Source: Corinectria fuckeliana (lineage: Eukaryota; Ascomycota; Sordariomycetes; Hypocreales; Nectriaceae). Taken from it: a stretch of 64,000 nucleotides of DNA. Each line of letters begins with the position of its first letter. The stretch's first letter is position 1. The position numbers and the translations under genes are program-made. The stretch is from positions 1-64,000 of the forward strand of contig WPDH01000152.1 of NCBI GenBank assembly GCA_019137255.1, read 5' to 3'. Positions 24,205-34,710 of the stretch are shown one piece after another. The notes beneath the pieces are model-generated. The model was not told the DNA's origin, did no database searches, and was given only the letters and a program-made list of their open reading frames with translations.

Positions 24205-25137
24205 TCATGATTCAACCTTGCGAACGGCGAAGAAGTAATTTCCAACCTTCTCACTTCCCTGGACCTCTTTCCAGCCCAAACCCGGCACGTAAATCACGCC
24301 TTGGACCATTGGGCTGCTCCAGCCCTGGCCCTCTAAGAACTGTCGTAGCTCGCCCTCGTTCAGGTACTTGTTCCAGTCGTGCGTCCCCTTAGGTACAATT
24401 CCAAGCACGTCCTCGGCTATGAAATTCGTTGTGAACCAGCTCACCCACGTGCGAGCGATGGTGCTCATGACCAACCACCCGCCGGGTTTGACAAACGGCT
24501 GCACACGTTTGAGAAAGGCAGCCGGTTCATCGATATGCTCAATCACCTCGAATACCGATACGACGTCGTAGGCCTCCTCAGCAGTCGCCGGTACGGGGAG
24601 ATGCTCGACTGACGTCTGGCGGTACTGGAGCTTGTTGCGCAGCGTGGGATCCTTGCGGGCGTGGGCGTGGGCGATGGCAAGGACAGAGGGCGTCGGGTCG
24701 ATGGCCGTGACGCTTCGGGTGCTCGGCAAGCGGGCGGCACTTTCGGCGAAGATGCCTCCACCGCAGCCGATGTCGAGGTAGGTGAGGCCGTGGGACGGGG
24801 GAGCGTCGATCTGGGTGCGATGGCATGCGCGGATGAAGTCGTGGCGGAGGGGGTTCATGAGATGGAGGAGGCGGGAGGAGCCGTGGGGATCCCACCAGTC
24901 GGCGGCGAGGGCGTTGAAGTGGGAGACTTCGTCGGGATTGACGGATGAGAAGGTAGACGAGGGGGAAGTCGAGGAGGAGGATGCGGTCGAGTTCCACTGC
25001 GCGGTTGAGGTTGTCACCGCGGCGCCGGGTACGAGACGGTTGGATGCTCGGGGGGCCGCTGAATGTGGGAGAAGTCGTACGCCCGGTCTTCCGAGGCGCC
25101 GGAGGAGGGCACCCACCGGCCGTGACGGAGCCGACAT
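24205..25137 (-). CDS. coq3: Ubiquinone biosynthesis O-methyltransferase Coq3, mitochondrial
   Basis: Single-exon ORF of 310 aa. Coq3 performs both O-methylation steps of ubiquinone synthesis using S-adenosylmethionine, on the matrix face of the inner mitochondrial membrane. The first ~60 residues are Arg/Ser-rich and almost free of acidic residues, as expected for a mitochondrial presequence. Residues about 66-100 carry the family entry (EVSHFNALAADWWDPHG...LHLMNPLR). SAM motif I is LDIGCGGG (about 121-128), followed by an acidic VTAIDPT strand. The VFEVIEHIDEP motif and WVSWFTTNFIAE segment are typical of UbiG/Coq3. The ATG at 25137 is the first in frame and gives the presequence. The gene's 5' end lies only about 170 bp from the AT-rich mobile-element block, so its promoter abuts or overlaps RIP-affected DNA. 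Confidence 0.96.
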   Translation of the reverse strand: MSAPSRPVGALLRRLGRPGVRLLPHSAAPRASNRLVPGAAVTTSTAQWNSTASSSSTSPSSTFSSVNPDEVSHFNALAADWWDPHGSSRLLHLMNPLRHDFIRACHRTQIDAPPSHGLTYLDIGCGGGIFAESAARLPSTRSVTAIDPTPSVLAIAHAHARKDPTLRNKLQYRQTSVEHLPVPATAEEAYDVVSVFEVIEHIDEPAAFLKRVQPFVKPGGWLVMSTIARTWVSWFTTNFIAEDVLGIVPKGTHDWNKYLNEGELRQFLEGQGWSSPMVQGVIYVPGLGWKEVQGSEKVGNYFFAVRKVES

Positions 25138-25308
25138 GCTGGTGGATGTAAGGGAAGGTTGGTAGTCGTGGTTATCGTGGGGTAGAACTGTCGGAGTTGC
25201 ACGCCGATGGTTCCAGGTTTTGCCTTCATGACGTTCGAGACGATTGCTAAATTAGGACTAGCCCTGTTACTAAACTCAGACTGCTTCTTCTACGTGACTA
25301 AGCGATCC

Positions 25309-25317
25309 CAATTCAGC
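25309..25317. repeat. 9-bp target-site duplication, left copy (element A)
   Basis: CAATTCAGC immediately before the left terminal inverted repeat of element A. It matches CAATTTAGC at 28117-28125 except for one C-to-T transition. Confidence 0.8.
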
Positions 25318-25416
25318 GGGGAGCCATAGCTGCACCGCCGGCGGTGCAAATAACGTCACGTGACTCGCGCACCCCCCCCGTAATAACTATTATCCGTAAT
25401 GTGATGAGATTGACTA
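25318..25416 (+). repeat. Left terminal inverted repeat of element A
   Basis: 99 bp, nearly free of RIP. It contains a perfect 18-bp palindrome (TGCACCGCC/GGCGGTGCA, 25331-25348) followed by a 10-bp palindrome GTCACGTGAC (25355-25364). Confidence 0.85.
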
Positions 25417-26639
25417 AGATGTTGGAAAGGGGTTAGATACCGTATACTGTAAATCGCCCTGCCAATTTAACAATTAACAGCTTCTATAACCCTAATTCAA
25501 CTTGCCGTGCCTTTCTTAGACCCTAATAGATCTAATTGATGCTCCCTGTCGCTTTCCTGATGATACCCTTCCTCTAGAGGGCTAATTCCGGTCCCGGGAG
25601 GAATTACGTATCGTAATTAATGCTTAGGTAGCGCTACGAGGCTATACCTTTGTGATCGCGAGATCTAGGAAGACTAGAAATGAAAGATATATGACCATCT
25701 TTAACTGTGATCGTAAGGTAGGGTGTATTCCTACTGCTAAAGCCCCTAAGGATTAGAAGCGAGATACTTTAACACACCATATAAGATGCTGCTTTTCTGT
25801 TATAGCAAAGGAAAGCTAATATAAGACGATCTAGAGTCTAAAGTATTATCTTAAGGCTAGGTTTAATTAGCATAATTATAAGCTAAGTATTAGTTAACTA
25901 GCATATCTAACACTTTGCTAGTTATCACACTTAGATATATTAATAGTCTAGTAACTTATAATTAATAGATATATATATAACAAATTATCCCTCTGTTTAA
26001 TTTAATAAAGAAAAGCTGTAATATCTGTGTGTAAGAGAGGTATTACACACATATATTACACACACATATATTACACGTATTTACACACATCTTAGTTAAT
26101 CTTATTTATTTATTTATTTATTTATATACTATTTTAACTCTAGAGCTATCTAGACCTTCTACTAAGTAGCTTAGACTAATCTATAATAGAGAGGAAAAAC
26201 CTAATAGTAAGCTATAAGATAAAAAACCCCCTACCACTCTCACCTAAGGGGGAAGCAAGTTAGGTATAGTATATATATATAGTAGTGTAAGTTTTAGGCA
26301 GGTCTGCTTTATAAGAAAAGCTAGTTATATACCTATAATAACAAATCCTTGTAGGGCTTAGCCTAAATTGTGTGTTAAAACTCATTTAATCTTAGGGCAG
26401 GTCTAAGTCGCTCTCGCTGCTAATTTTTATCCTCTTAGGTGTTATCCTTATCGCTGCCTAGTATTAGCGTTTCTTCTCTTACTTTTAAGAGTATCTGCTC
26501 TCTAAATCGGTTAATAGGCCTAAATACCGCTAAGACTGGACCTAGGTCTAGTCTAGCCTGAGGCCGCTTTAGAGGCCGCTTAGGCCCCCTTCAGGCTAGG
26601 TTGTTTAGTGCTGTGGTTAGTGTTAGTGTTAGTGCTGCT

Positions 26640-27700
26640 ATACTCTATGGCGGGCACGCTACGCGGCTGTACTGCTTGTTTAGAATACTAAACTATATAG
26701 GTCTCTCTAAATAGGTATTTCTTGCTTACTCTCACTCCTTCTGCACTATACGGTATATACAAGACCACGCTGGGTGCGGCCTGTTATAGTTGTAACACAC
26801 TAAGGGGATATCACTAGTAAAGGCAGGGTAAACTATATCTCTTATATAGTGGGCTCCCCTGTAGTAGCCACACCTGGCCTGTTCCTGATAGTATCGCGCG
26901 ATATGTCTAAAGCGGAAGCACTTAAAGCACTATCTAGGTTAAATCTCCCCTAAATAGGGCTTAGTTTAATATACCTCTACGGCTATAATTATACCTTAGT
27001 CGCAGAGTTTGTTTATATCTGTTAGTTTAGTTAACAATATGACTAGTAACTGATAAGGTCTGGCTGCGTAGCAGCTCTGTAATAGTTTTATAGTATGTAC
27101 CTTAATACTATTTGCTTATTAGATATCTGCTGCTAGGTCCTTAAGTAAGCCTTCTATGCGGCTAGTTAAGACCCCTTTAGTAACTACTATAAACTGCCTT
27201 AGGACCTGATATATACCTGTACTAAAAATAGTAAGAATCTAAGTATTATCCTTTAAGAGATCTATGATAGGTCCATAAAAGAGGACTGTAATATCCCTGC
27301 TGGGGAGGCGATATAAGGCTACTATAGGTGAGAGATAGCCCCTTAGGAGGGTATAGTTAATAGCTGTTATAGTATCTGATAGTATGTGAGATGTGATATT
27401 AGGAGCTATACTTGGCGACCTAATAATAATCTTCCTGCTAAGGCGAGGGGGGATTATCTTAGATAGAGGCGCTATAGAGGACTAAAGCGTCCTCTTATTA
27501 CGAGCGATTTAGGCCTAGGTTAGGGCCTTAGCGGGTATTTCCTAAAGGGCAGTTAATACTGCTTTTTTAATAGTAATTATGATTATTTCTGTGAGGGTTG
27601 GCGGGATTAGGATCTTATTGCTTATATGTTAGGCACAGCTTATAGTAGTATCAGCTAGGACTGCTACTAATCTCTAAACCGAGGGAAAAGTAGCTTCTAG
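26640..27700 (-). pseudogene. Relic of a LINE (Tad-like) ORF1 / gag-like zinc-knuckle protein
   Basis: Reading the minus strand from about 26935 to 26700 gives, despite stop codons, a pattern typical of non-LTR retrotransposon ORF1 proteins of the ascomycete Tad clade. It runs KCFKCFRF then H, a second CGY..G.H unit, a CYNC-like knuckle followed by PHPAWS, and VQKE. Several cysteines appear as tyrosine or arginine, which TGY-to-TAY and TGY-to-CGY transitions explain. The sequence upstream (27.0-27.7 kb) may be the rest of ORF1. No reverse transcriptase is visible between here and 26100. A run of TTTA repeats (about 26100-26125) reads as a TAAA-type tail on the minus strand. The limits are approximate. 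Confidence 0.5.
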
Positions 27701-28017
27701 GATGATTACTTTAAGTTTAAGTTTAGTCTTAATGATAAGATCTTTAAATTAATCGCTAGTTGTTCCCGTACTGGGCTTAGTCTGCGGTGGGTATGGGTTT
27801 CGCTGTGAAAAATTTTCCTCGCGGGGAGGAAGGGAGTGGTGTGTAACCTTAATTCCCTCTATTTCGCTTAGTGTGTGTATCATATGTGTTATAGTGATGA
27901 TATGGGAGCGGAAATAAGGTAAAGAAGGTCTGTAGATAATGTTAATCAGGTTAGAATTAATTTTAGGTGAATAACTAAGGCATAGTAGGGGTAACTATTA
28001 ATGTTCGCAAGAGGTTA

Positions 28018-28116
28018 TAGTTAATCTTATTATATTACGGATAATAGTTATTATAGGGGGGGTGTATAAGTCACATAATGTTATTTACACCACTAGTAGT
28101 ATAGCTATAGCTCCCC
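28018..28116 (-). repeat. Right terminal inverted repeat of element A (RIP-mutated)
   Basis: Inverted copy of 25318-25416. The 18-bp palindrome is degraded by C-to-T and G-to-A changes, whereas the left copy is intact. Confidence 0.85.
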
Positions 28117-28125
28117 CAATTTAGC
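28117..28125. repeat. 9-bp target-site duplication, right copy (element A)
   Basis: CAATTTAGC; the pre-insertion site read CAATTCAGC. Confidence 0.8.
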
Positions 28126-28400
28126 ATAACAGTGCGTATTAAGGCTTAGACTAGGCCTAGTAACAGATGAGTCCTGTTTCTACAATCTGAAATGTTCTTT
28201 TCTATGCTACTATTAAGACTGTACAGCACAGCTTTCAAGTGAATATTAATTATAGCATGGTTGTATTTACATATAGTTAGATGCTTTTAATAGCCTGTGC
28301 TCTCACTTTTCACCTAACATTTCCTATACCCTTAGGACGTGCAGGTTAAAGAAAAACACTGTGGCGCTCTCTCTCTGTACAAATGTAGTGAGAGTACTAG
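28126..28400. other. AT-rich spacer between elements A and B
   Basis: About 275 bp of moderately mutated single-copy-looking DNA. I see no ORF or repeat in it. It is presumably original host sequence between two insertions. Confidence 0.5.
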
Positions 28401-28409
28401 CGGTTGTTT
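28401..28409. repeat. 9-bp target-site duplication, left copy (element B)
   Basis: CGGTTGTTT, matching CGGTTGTTC at 41711-41719 with one C-to-T transition. Confidence 0.8.
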
Positions 28410-28498
28410 AGCGACTTATAGGTGTATAGCCGGCTGTGCGTTTAATATCACGTGATTAGCCGCACAGCCGGCTGTGCGAATAAGATCTATTATATAAG
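28410..28498 (+). repeat. Left terminal inverted repeat of element B
   Basis: 89 bp holding two copies of a GC-rich palindrome (consensus CGCACAGCC/GGCTGTGCG) on either side of a CACGTGAT core. The outer copy has lost two Cs to T. Confidence 0.88.
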
Positions 28499-28799
28499 TA
28501 AATTAGATATATAGTATTATTAAAAGAGGGTTATTTACTATAAGTTAGCCTCTTAATTTAATAATTAGTAGCTTTTATAGTATTAATTTAACTTTCTCTA
28601 TCTTTCTTCTACTATAATAAACCTAATTAATATTTCTTATTACTTTCCTAATAATATTCTTCCTCTTAAAGGCTACTTCTACTTATAAGAGAAAGTAGCT
28701 ACTATAATTAACACTTAGGTAGTACTATAAGGCTATACTTTTATTATTAAATACTCTTAGAAGACCTCTAGTGAAAGAACTAGTATTATCTTTAACTAT

Positions 28800-28804
28800 A
28801 ACTA
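28800..28804. repeat. 5-bp target-site duplication of Gypsy element, left
   Basis: AACTA directly before the left LTR; the same five bases follow the right LTR. Confidence 0.75.
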
Positions 28805-29188
28805 TAATATAAAATTAACTATATTAGGGGATATATAGAGTAAATACTACTAGGGGGAAGAATTCCTACTTATATAATTAAGATACTTAAAGCTTAGGAG
28901 TAAGATAGTAAGATAATAAGATAATAATTCTTCTATCTATTCTAGTAATAGTCTTTCCCTTTATATAAGAGAAAGTCTTAGGGCACTCTCTAGGTATTCC
29001 CCGGGAAATCTCTAGATAGGTCTTAGGATTTCCTTAGGACTATCCTAAGATTTCCTGGGATAATTCTTAGCCTAATTAATAGGAGATTTCTCTTCTTATT
29101 ATAGCTACTCTCTAGTAGCCCTCTCTAGGGTTATAGCCTAAGCTGTTACTAGATAGTAATAGCTTTCTATCTAGCTCATTCTGTAATA
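28805..29188 (-). repeat. Left LTR (3' LTR of the minus-strand Gypsy element)
   Basis: 384 bp, same length as the right LTR. The ends read TA...TA, consistent with RIP of an original TG...CA. Confidence 0.88.
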
Positions 29189-32100
29189 AATTCTTATAAC
29201 AAAAGAAAAGCATACTATTCTTAGTGTATTTATATTAATTATAGCTAGGCTGTTTCCCACACTAGTGGGAGTTTTATTAATAGTTATATATATAATTTTC
29301 TTAATCTAGAGGTGCTTATCTTATATTTACTATTATATATTAGGGAAATATTCTAACCCTGTTAGGCCTCTTATCTGTTATTCTTTCTTTGCTTGTTTAG
29401 TTTATTAGGAACTTCTTATATATATTATTAGTAATACTCTTATATTCCTCCCTAATAAGCTTCTCTAAATTTATAGCCACTAGGGGTATATTATGCTTCT
29501 TAGTGTTAGTAGGGGCGGGTTAGTAAAGTTGGCATTTCCCGGCCTTAGTAGCATAAAGTGCTGTTAGAAGGCTAATAGCTTATATGTTCTGCTTAGTGCT
29601 AGCAGGGGTAATAAGTGTGAGTCTCCTAGCTATATTCTACTTGCCTTTCTTATAGAACTATAGTACTACCTTAATTACTTTAGTAGTAGTCTCTAGGTAA
29701 GAAAAGAACTCTTATTATACTATTTACTTAGCCAGCTTAATTATATTATTATTTAGGAAGCTAATTACCTATAGTGTATTATTAAGGCGGATTACTAGTT
29801 CTAGAGATATCCCTGCTATTTATACTATCTATTATAAAGAGCAGTCTAACTGTGTTATTTTACGGTAAACCTAATAGTATTTAGCGAAATATTTAGCTAT
29901 ATTAATATTAAGAAACTAGATAGCTTAGTTAGCTGCCTAGATATACTATACTAGTATAGTTTCTTCTTCTTGCTAAACTATAGCTTTTAGGATAATAGGT
30001 ATATTATTTCACAGGGTGGTAGTCTTAAGTTATATACTTACTGTTACTTATTGTAAAGTTATAGTTATACTATTATTAATAGCTGCTAAAAGTGTGTTAG
30101 TAGTGCTTTATCTAGCAGGGGTGATAATATTTTATAATATAAATAGATTTTTATTATAATTTCCTTAAGAGGTTATAGTCCCTAATAGGGCTGTTATAAA
30201 GAGCTAATACTTTAGTTCACAGGTTAAGATACCTAAGACAAGGTTAGTAAAGCAGGTATATTTAAGTGATAAGCTAATAAGAGTGTTAATTTTCTATTAC
30301 ATATCAGGCTAAAGCTGGTGTGCTAGGTTAATATAAGCATAGCTGTCTGCTAATCCTCTAATCTTATTAAGAGCTTTCTAGGCTCTATTAATCAGAGTAG
30401 GCAACTACTAGGAGGTTACCTTAGTAATTCGCTTAAGTATTTTAGTAAGAATTATAAAGACCTTGATTTTTCTGATAATAAATATAGTCAGCTTGTAAAT
30501 ATTAGTTTATATTAGCCTAGTTATATTATTAAAGCTTATAGTAAGAGTATAAGTATTTCCCACTAGGGAAGAGCTACCACCCTAGTACTACTTATTCTAT
30601 TCTTATATCTATTATAATATTTCTTATAGTAGTATACTTAGTTTACTAGCTGCCTTACTTACTACTTTGCTTATAACTTTACTTATAGCTTTATTTAGGG
30701 TTTTATACTAATTATAGTTTAGGTTGTTATAGTAGTATATCTAGTTCTATTAGTTTATAAACCTAGTGTTAAGATTATAGCTTTTAGCTTATATAAGCTA
30801 GCAGAAATATCTATAGTGTTATAAGAAGGTCTTAATCTAAATATAGTATTAATTAGAGCTTTTAGCCGCTCTAAGGTTATATTTATTACTATATAGCTAT
30901 ATAGCTTAGTGATACTCTTTATACTAGAGGTAAGAAGAATATTAGGTGAGCTAGTTCTTAAATAGCTAGTAAAGCTCTTAGTCTTTAGACAGAAATATAT
31001 TACTTAATAGGAGAACTTAGAACAGTACTTATTCTTCTTGTTTAGTATTATAAGGTATTTCCTATATATTAGTAGTGTGAGGTTATAGTCTTCTCCTCTA
31101 AGAAGTAAAAATAGTAATATATAAAGAAAAATAATAATAAAAGAAAATAGCACACTAGGTTATAAGATGTTAATTTCTTACTTATATATCTTATTATTAG
31201 CTAGTGGCAGCTATTAGTAGTATTCTTAATAAGGTAGTAGTAAATATACTAAGCTATTACCTTAGGTAATCTACTACTATAGCCTGGGATTTCCCTAAAT
31301 AGGACTCTCTCTAGCTGGCACTCTTAATACTATAGTATTTTATAGCATAAAGTTCTTTCTTAGTCTTTCACGCTTTTAGTATAGGGCCTTAATAGTGTTA
31401 TATATCTAGTCTGCTATATTATTCTTAGTCTGTTTTTTAACTAGTATGGTTATTACTTGTGTAACTAGCTATAGCTTGCTATACTTATGTTTTTATTTCT
31501 TAGTAAGTTCTGTTTTATATTACTCTCTTACCTAGTATTCTATAATAAGCTTATTACTTTTAATAGCATCTTCTTCTAGCTAGAGGTTATAATTACTTAG
31601 CTATCCTTTCTATATAATAAGATACTTAGTCTTTAGTTTTCCTTTTTCTTACTTTTATATTTATAATCTAATTACTTAATTAACTTTCTAGTGTTTATAC
31701 TTATCTTTCTAGTTTTCTACCTTATAGTCTTCTATTAAGATAGCTCCTAGTTATCTAATTAGTTTATCTACTAGCTTAAGTTAAGCGACTAATATCACTA
31801 GGTGGATATTAAGGTTGTCTTTTATTTTAAGTTTATATGCTAGGTTTCCTACCTGTTTAAGAATCTTATATAGTCTAGTTTTTTTCTCCTTTAGTTTTTC
31901 TATATAGTTATTTACTACTATATATCCTTTCTTATAGAGTTCTAACTAGACCTAGTCCTCTAGTTTATATTTTACCAGCTAGTATTTCTAGTTATACTAG
32001 TGTTTTATAGCTGCTTATATAAAGACTAAGATAAGTTTAGCTTTATTATAAAGAATATCCTAATTAAAGGTGTTAGATTTATCTTCTAGCTATTATAGCC

Positions 32101-33279
32101 TATTATTTAAGCACTACCTAGTGACTAGCTTACTTAGTGATATATTAATAGCTAATAAATATAAGTTGTTTAAGCTAAACTAGAGGGGGATAAGAGCTAA
32201 AACCTAGGGCTAGCCTAGAAAGTCACTAGTGAAATATTAGAAGGCTACTTTTACTACCTAATTCTATCTTTTTATAGCTCTGTTAGTTTATAGATACTAT
32301 ACTATTAATATAAGAAGCTTAGTTCTAAATACTGTTTACAGACCTTACTAAAAGTCTAATATAAACTTTATATCTTAGTTAGATATAATACTATATAGGA
32401 TTCTCTAGTTATATCATATTAGTTCTGTAAATAATACTTATACTTAGTCTTTAGTAGTATACTAATTATTCCTTAGTATAAGCAGGTATATCTAATACTA
32501 CTTATAGGTAATAGTTAGTAAGCAGTTAAAAAACTACTTTTTTAGGTTTAGCTATAATATTTCTTTAGCTTTTATAACTAGTAGCCTTATAACAAAATCT
32601 ATTATAATTATATAAAATAGGATTAGAGGGCTCTAAATAGGTATTAGTTAGCCTAGTAGTTTCTAGTAGTTAGTAAGGTTTCTACTATATATATTATATT
32701 TATCCTATACTGCTTAGATTTCTTAGTGTAAGTTAGTTATTATAAAAGAACTTAATAGGTCCTGCTAGGATTATACCTCCCCTAGGTGAAAGTTCTACTT
32801 ATAATTATCTTAAATAACTTTCTAACCTGTATCTATAGGTAAGTATAGCTATTAGTATCTACTATACTCTCACAGGTAAATAAGTCTATTTTACTAAAAG
32901 AAGGAAAGCCCTAAGATCTTATCTTTTTTGCTAAGCTATACTAAAATTACTACCTATTTTGCTTTCTTAGGATACTAGTTAATAATTTCCTAGTGCAGAC
33001 TAGTTTATATACTAGCTTCTGTAAAGTAGAAGGTATAAGTAACTAGTTTCTTCTCTTCCTAAAGGCAGTCTAGTTTACCTTTCTTAGTACTATCTTATAT
33101 ATCTTCTTAGCTTAGAAGCCTTAAGAGCGCATCTAGTACTATATTAGTTAGTCCTAAGATGTGTTAGATATCTAATAGGTACTAGCTAAGGTATTATAAA
33201 GCTAGGGTGAGATAATTATTATTCTGTAGGGCGCTAGTAAACACTAATTTCTAGCGGACTAAAGCGCAGATAGTAGAGT

Positions 33280-34710
33280 AGTTAGTAAGTATAATCACTT
33301 TATCTTTCTGTGTTAACTAGATTATTATTTAGGCTTTTTAGCATATTTAGACTAGGCATACTATTTCTATTTCTATTAGCTAGTAGTTTTTCTTAGTATT
33401 ATATAGAGCTTAGCTAAGGTATATAATAGAGTGTATAACTATAAATAGGATTTTACTAACTTAATCCTAGGTGTATTTTAGGTCTAGATAATATATTATG
33501 CCTCTTATTTCCTATTCTTTTAATATATTAAGCTAAATAAACAGTTTTATATCTAGGTTAAAGTAATAAAGTGATTTAGTATTTACTAGCCTATTTATAA
33601 TCTTACAGAAACTATTAATCTCTTTAGGGGTTAGAGTAAACTCAGCTTAGGTTATATAGCTAACCTGTTTTTAACCTATTACTAATTTGCCTAATTTATA
33701 TCCTTTTATAAGCATACTAGTTTTCCTAGCCTATAGTAGTTTAATAGCTCTAGTAAATCTTAGGATTAAGTGCTATAGCTATCTAACTATACTAATCTAT
33801 TTCTTAAGTTAAAGTAAATTTATTAGGAATTTAATATTTCTTAGGGCTGCTACCTGTTCCTAAGTGTTAAATAAGCCTAGCCTATCTACCTAGAATCTAA
33901 GTAATTAGACTAATAGGTAGCTTAAGAAGGCTTTCTTAGCTAAGAGGGTAATATTTTTTTTCTAGAACAGCTAAAAGATTATCTAAAGATGCCTTAGATG
34001 TTTTATATTATTATTAGAGAAAATAATAATATTATTAATAAATACTATAGTAAAGGCCTAATATAGTTAGAGTAGCTAGTTTATAAACTGTTAGATATAT
34101 ACTAGTAAGTTCTTAAATCCTATTAGAGCTACCTTAGATCACTCTAATTCTTAGTGGCTAACTACTATAAAGTGATCTTAGTGTTTAAGATATACTAAAA
34201 ACTAGTGAAAAAATAACTAGGTATTAATAACACTAATATGTTATTTCCTCTAGAGTTTACTAAGAACATCCTCTTATAGGAGTATTAGGTAGGTATTAGA
34301 AATTATTATATTATTTAAGGCTTATAAGTTTACTACTATATATTCTTTCTCTTTACTCGCTACTATTTACTATACTATAAAGATAGAGCTTACAAATAGT
34401 ATTAGTTTTATAACCTACTCTATTTATTCTTAGTTATATAGTTAGTTAAATATAATATCTAGAAAGTCTCTTCTCTTTTTTCTTAGCAGGTAAGGTTATA
34501 ATCCTAGCTTCTGTTAATACTAGTTGTCTGCTAAGAGTATCTTTATATACTTATACTTAAGTACTAATATTTCCCCTTAGTTAGCCTAAATGCTAGCGTA
34601 TTTCTGTATGAGACCTCACACTTATTATATAAAGCTAGTTTAGTTATTATAGATTCTCACTCTTTTTGCTATTTTAACTTCTAAGAGGGTCTTATCCCTA
34701 AATATATCTA
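33280..34710 (-). pseudogene. Decayed Gypsy reverse transcriptase and RNase H
   Basis: The minus-strand reading gives the RT catalytic motif region near 34036-34047. After it come an HLRHL segment, a KKAFLSY segment and an LGLFNT stretch near 33.88 kb, as in Ty3/Gypsy elements of filamentous fungi. The start of RNase H follows near 33.58 kb. All is interrupted by many TAA and TAG codons. It cannot encode a functional enzyme. Confidence 0.85.

Larger units (their letters stand above)
25318..28116. mobile_element. MULE-type DNA transposon A (non-autonomous, RIP-mutated)
   Basis: A 2.8-kb element with 99-bp terminal inverted repeats (25318-25416 and 28018-28116) that align without indels; all mismatches I see are transitions. 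It is flanked by a 9-bp target duplication, the size typical of Mutator-like elements. The segment about 25430-25975 is homologous to element B (28515-28804 continuing at 38202-38460). The segment 25976-26050 matches B's right subterminal part near 41545-41595, so A lacks the 3.1 kb that encodes B's transposase. From about 26060 to 28010 it carries sequence not found in B, including a minus-strand zinc-knuckle ORF relic. It therefore looks like a deletion derivative that gained other DNA. RIP is uneven: the left end is nearly intact, the right end strongly mutated. Confidence 0.82.

Noticed and set aside
29500..29580. Apparent minus-strand gag-type zinc knuckle near the 3' LTR
   Set aside because: The string YATKAGKCQLY lacks the required CxxC cysteines, and the mismatching bases cannot be explained by transitions alone.
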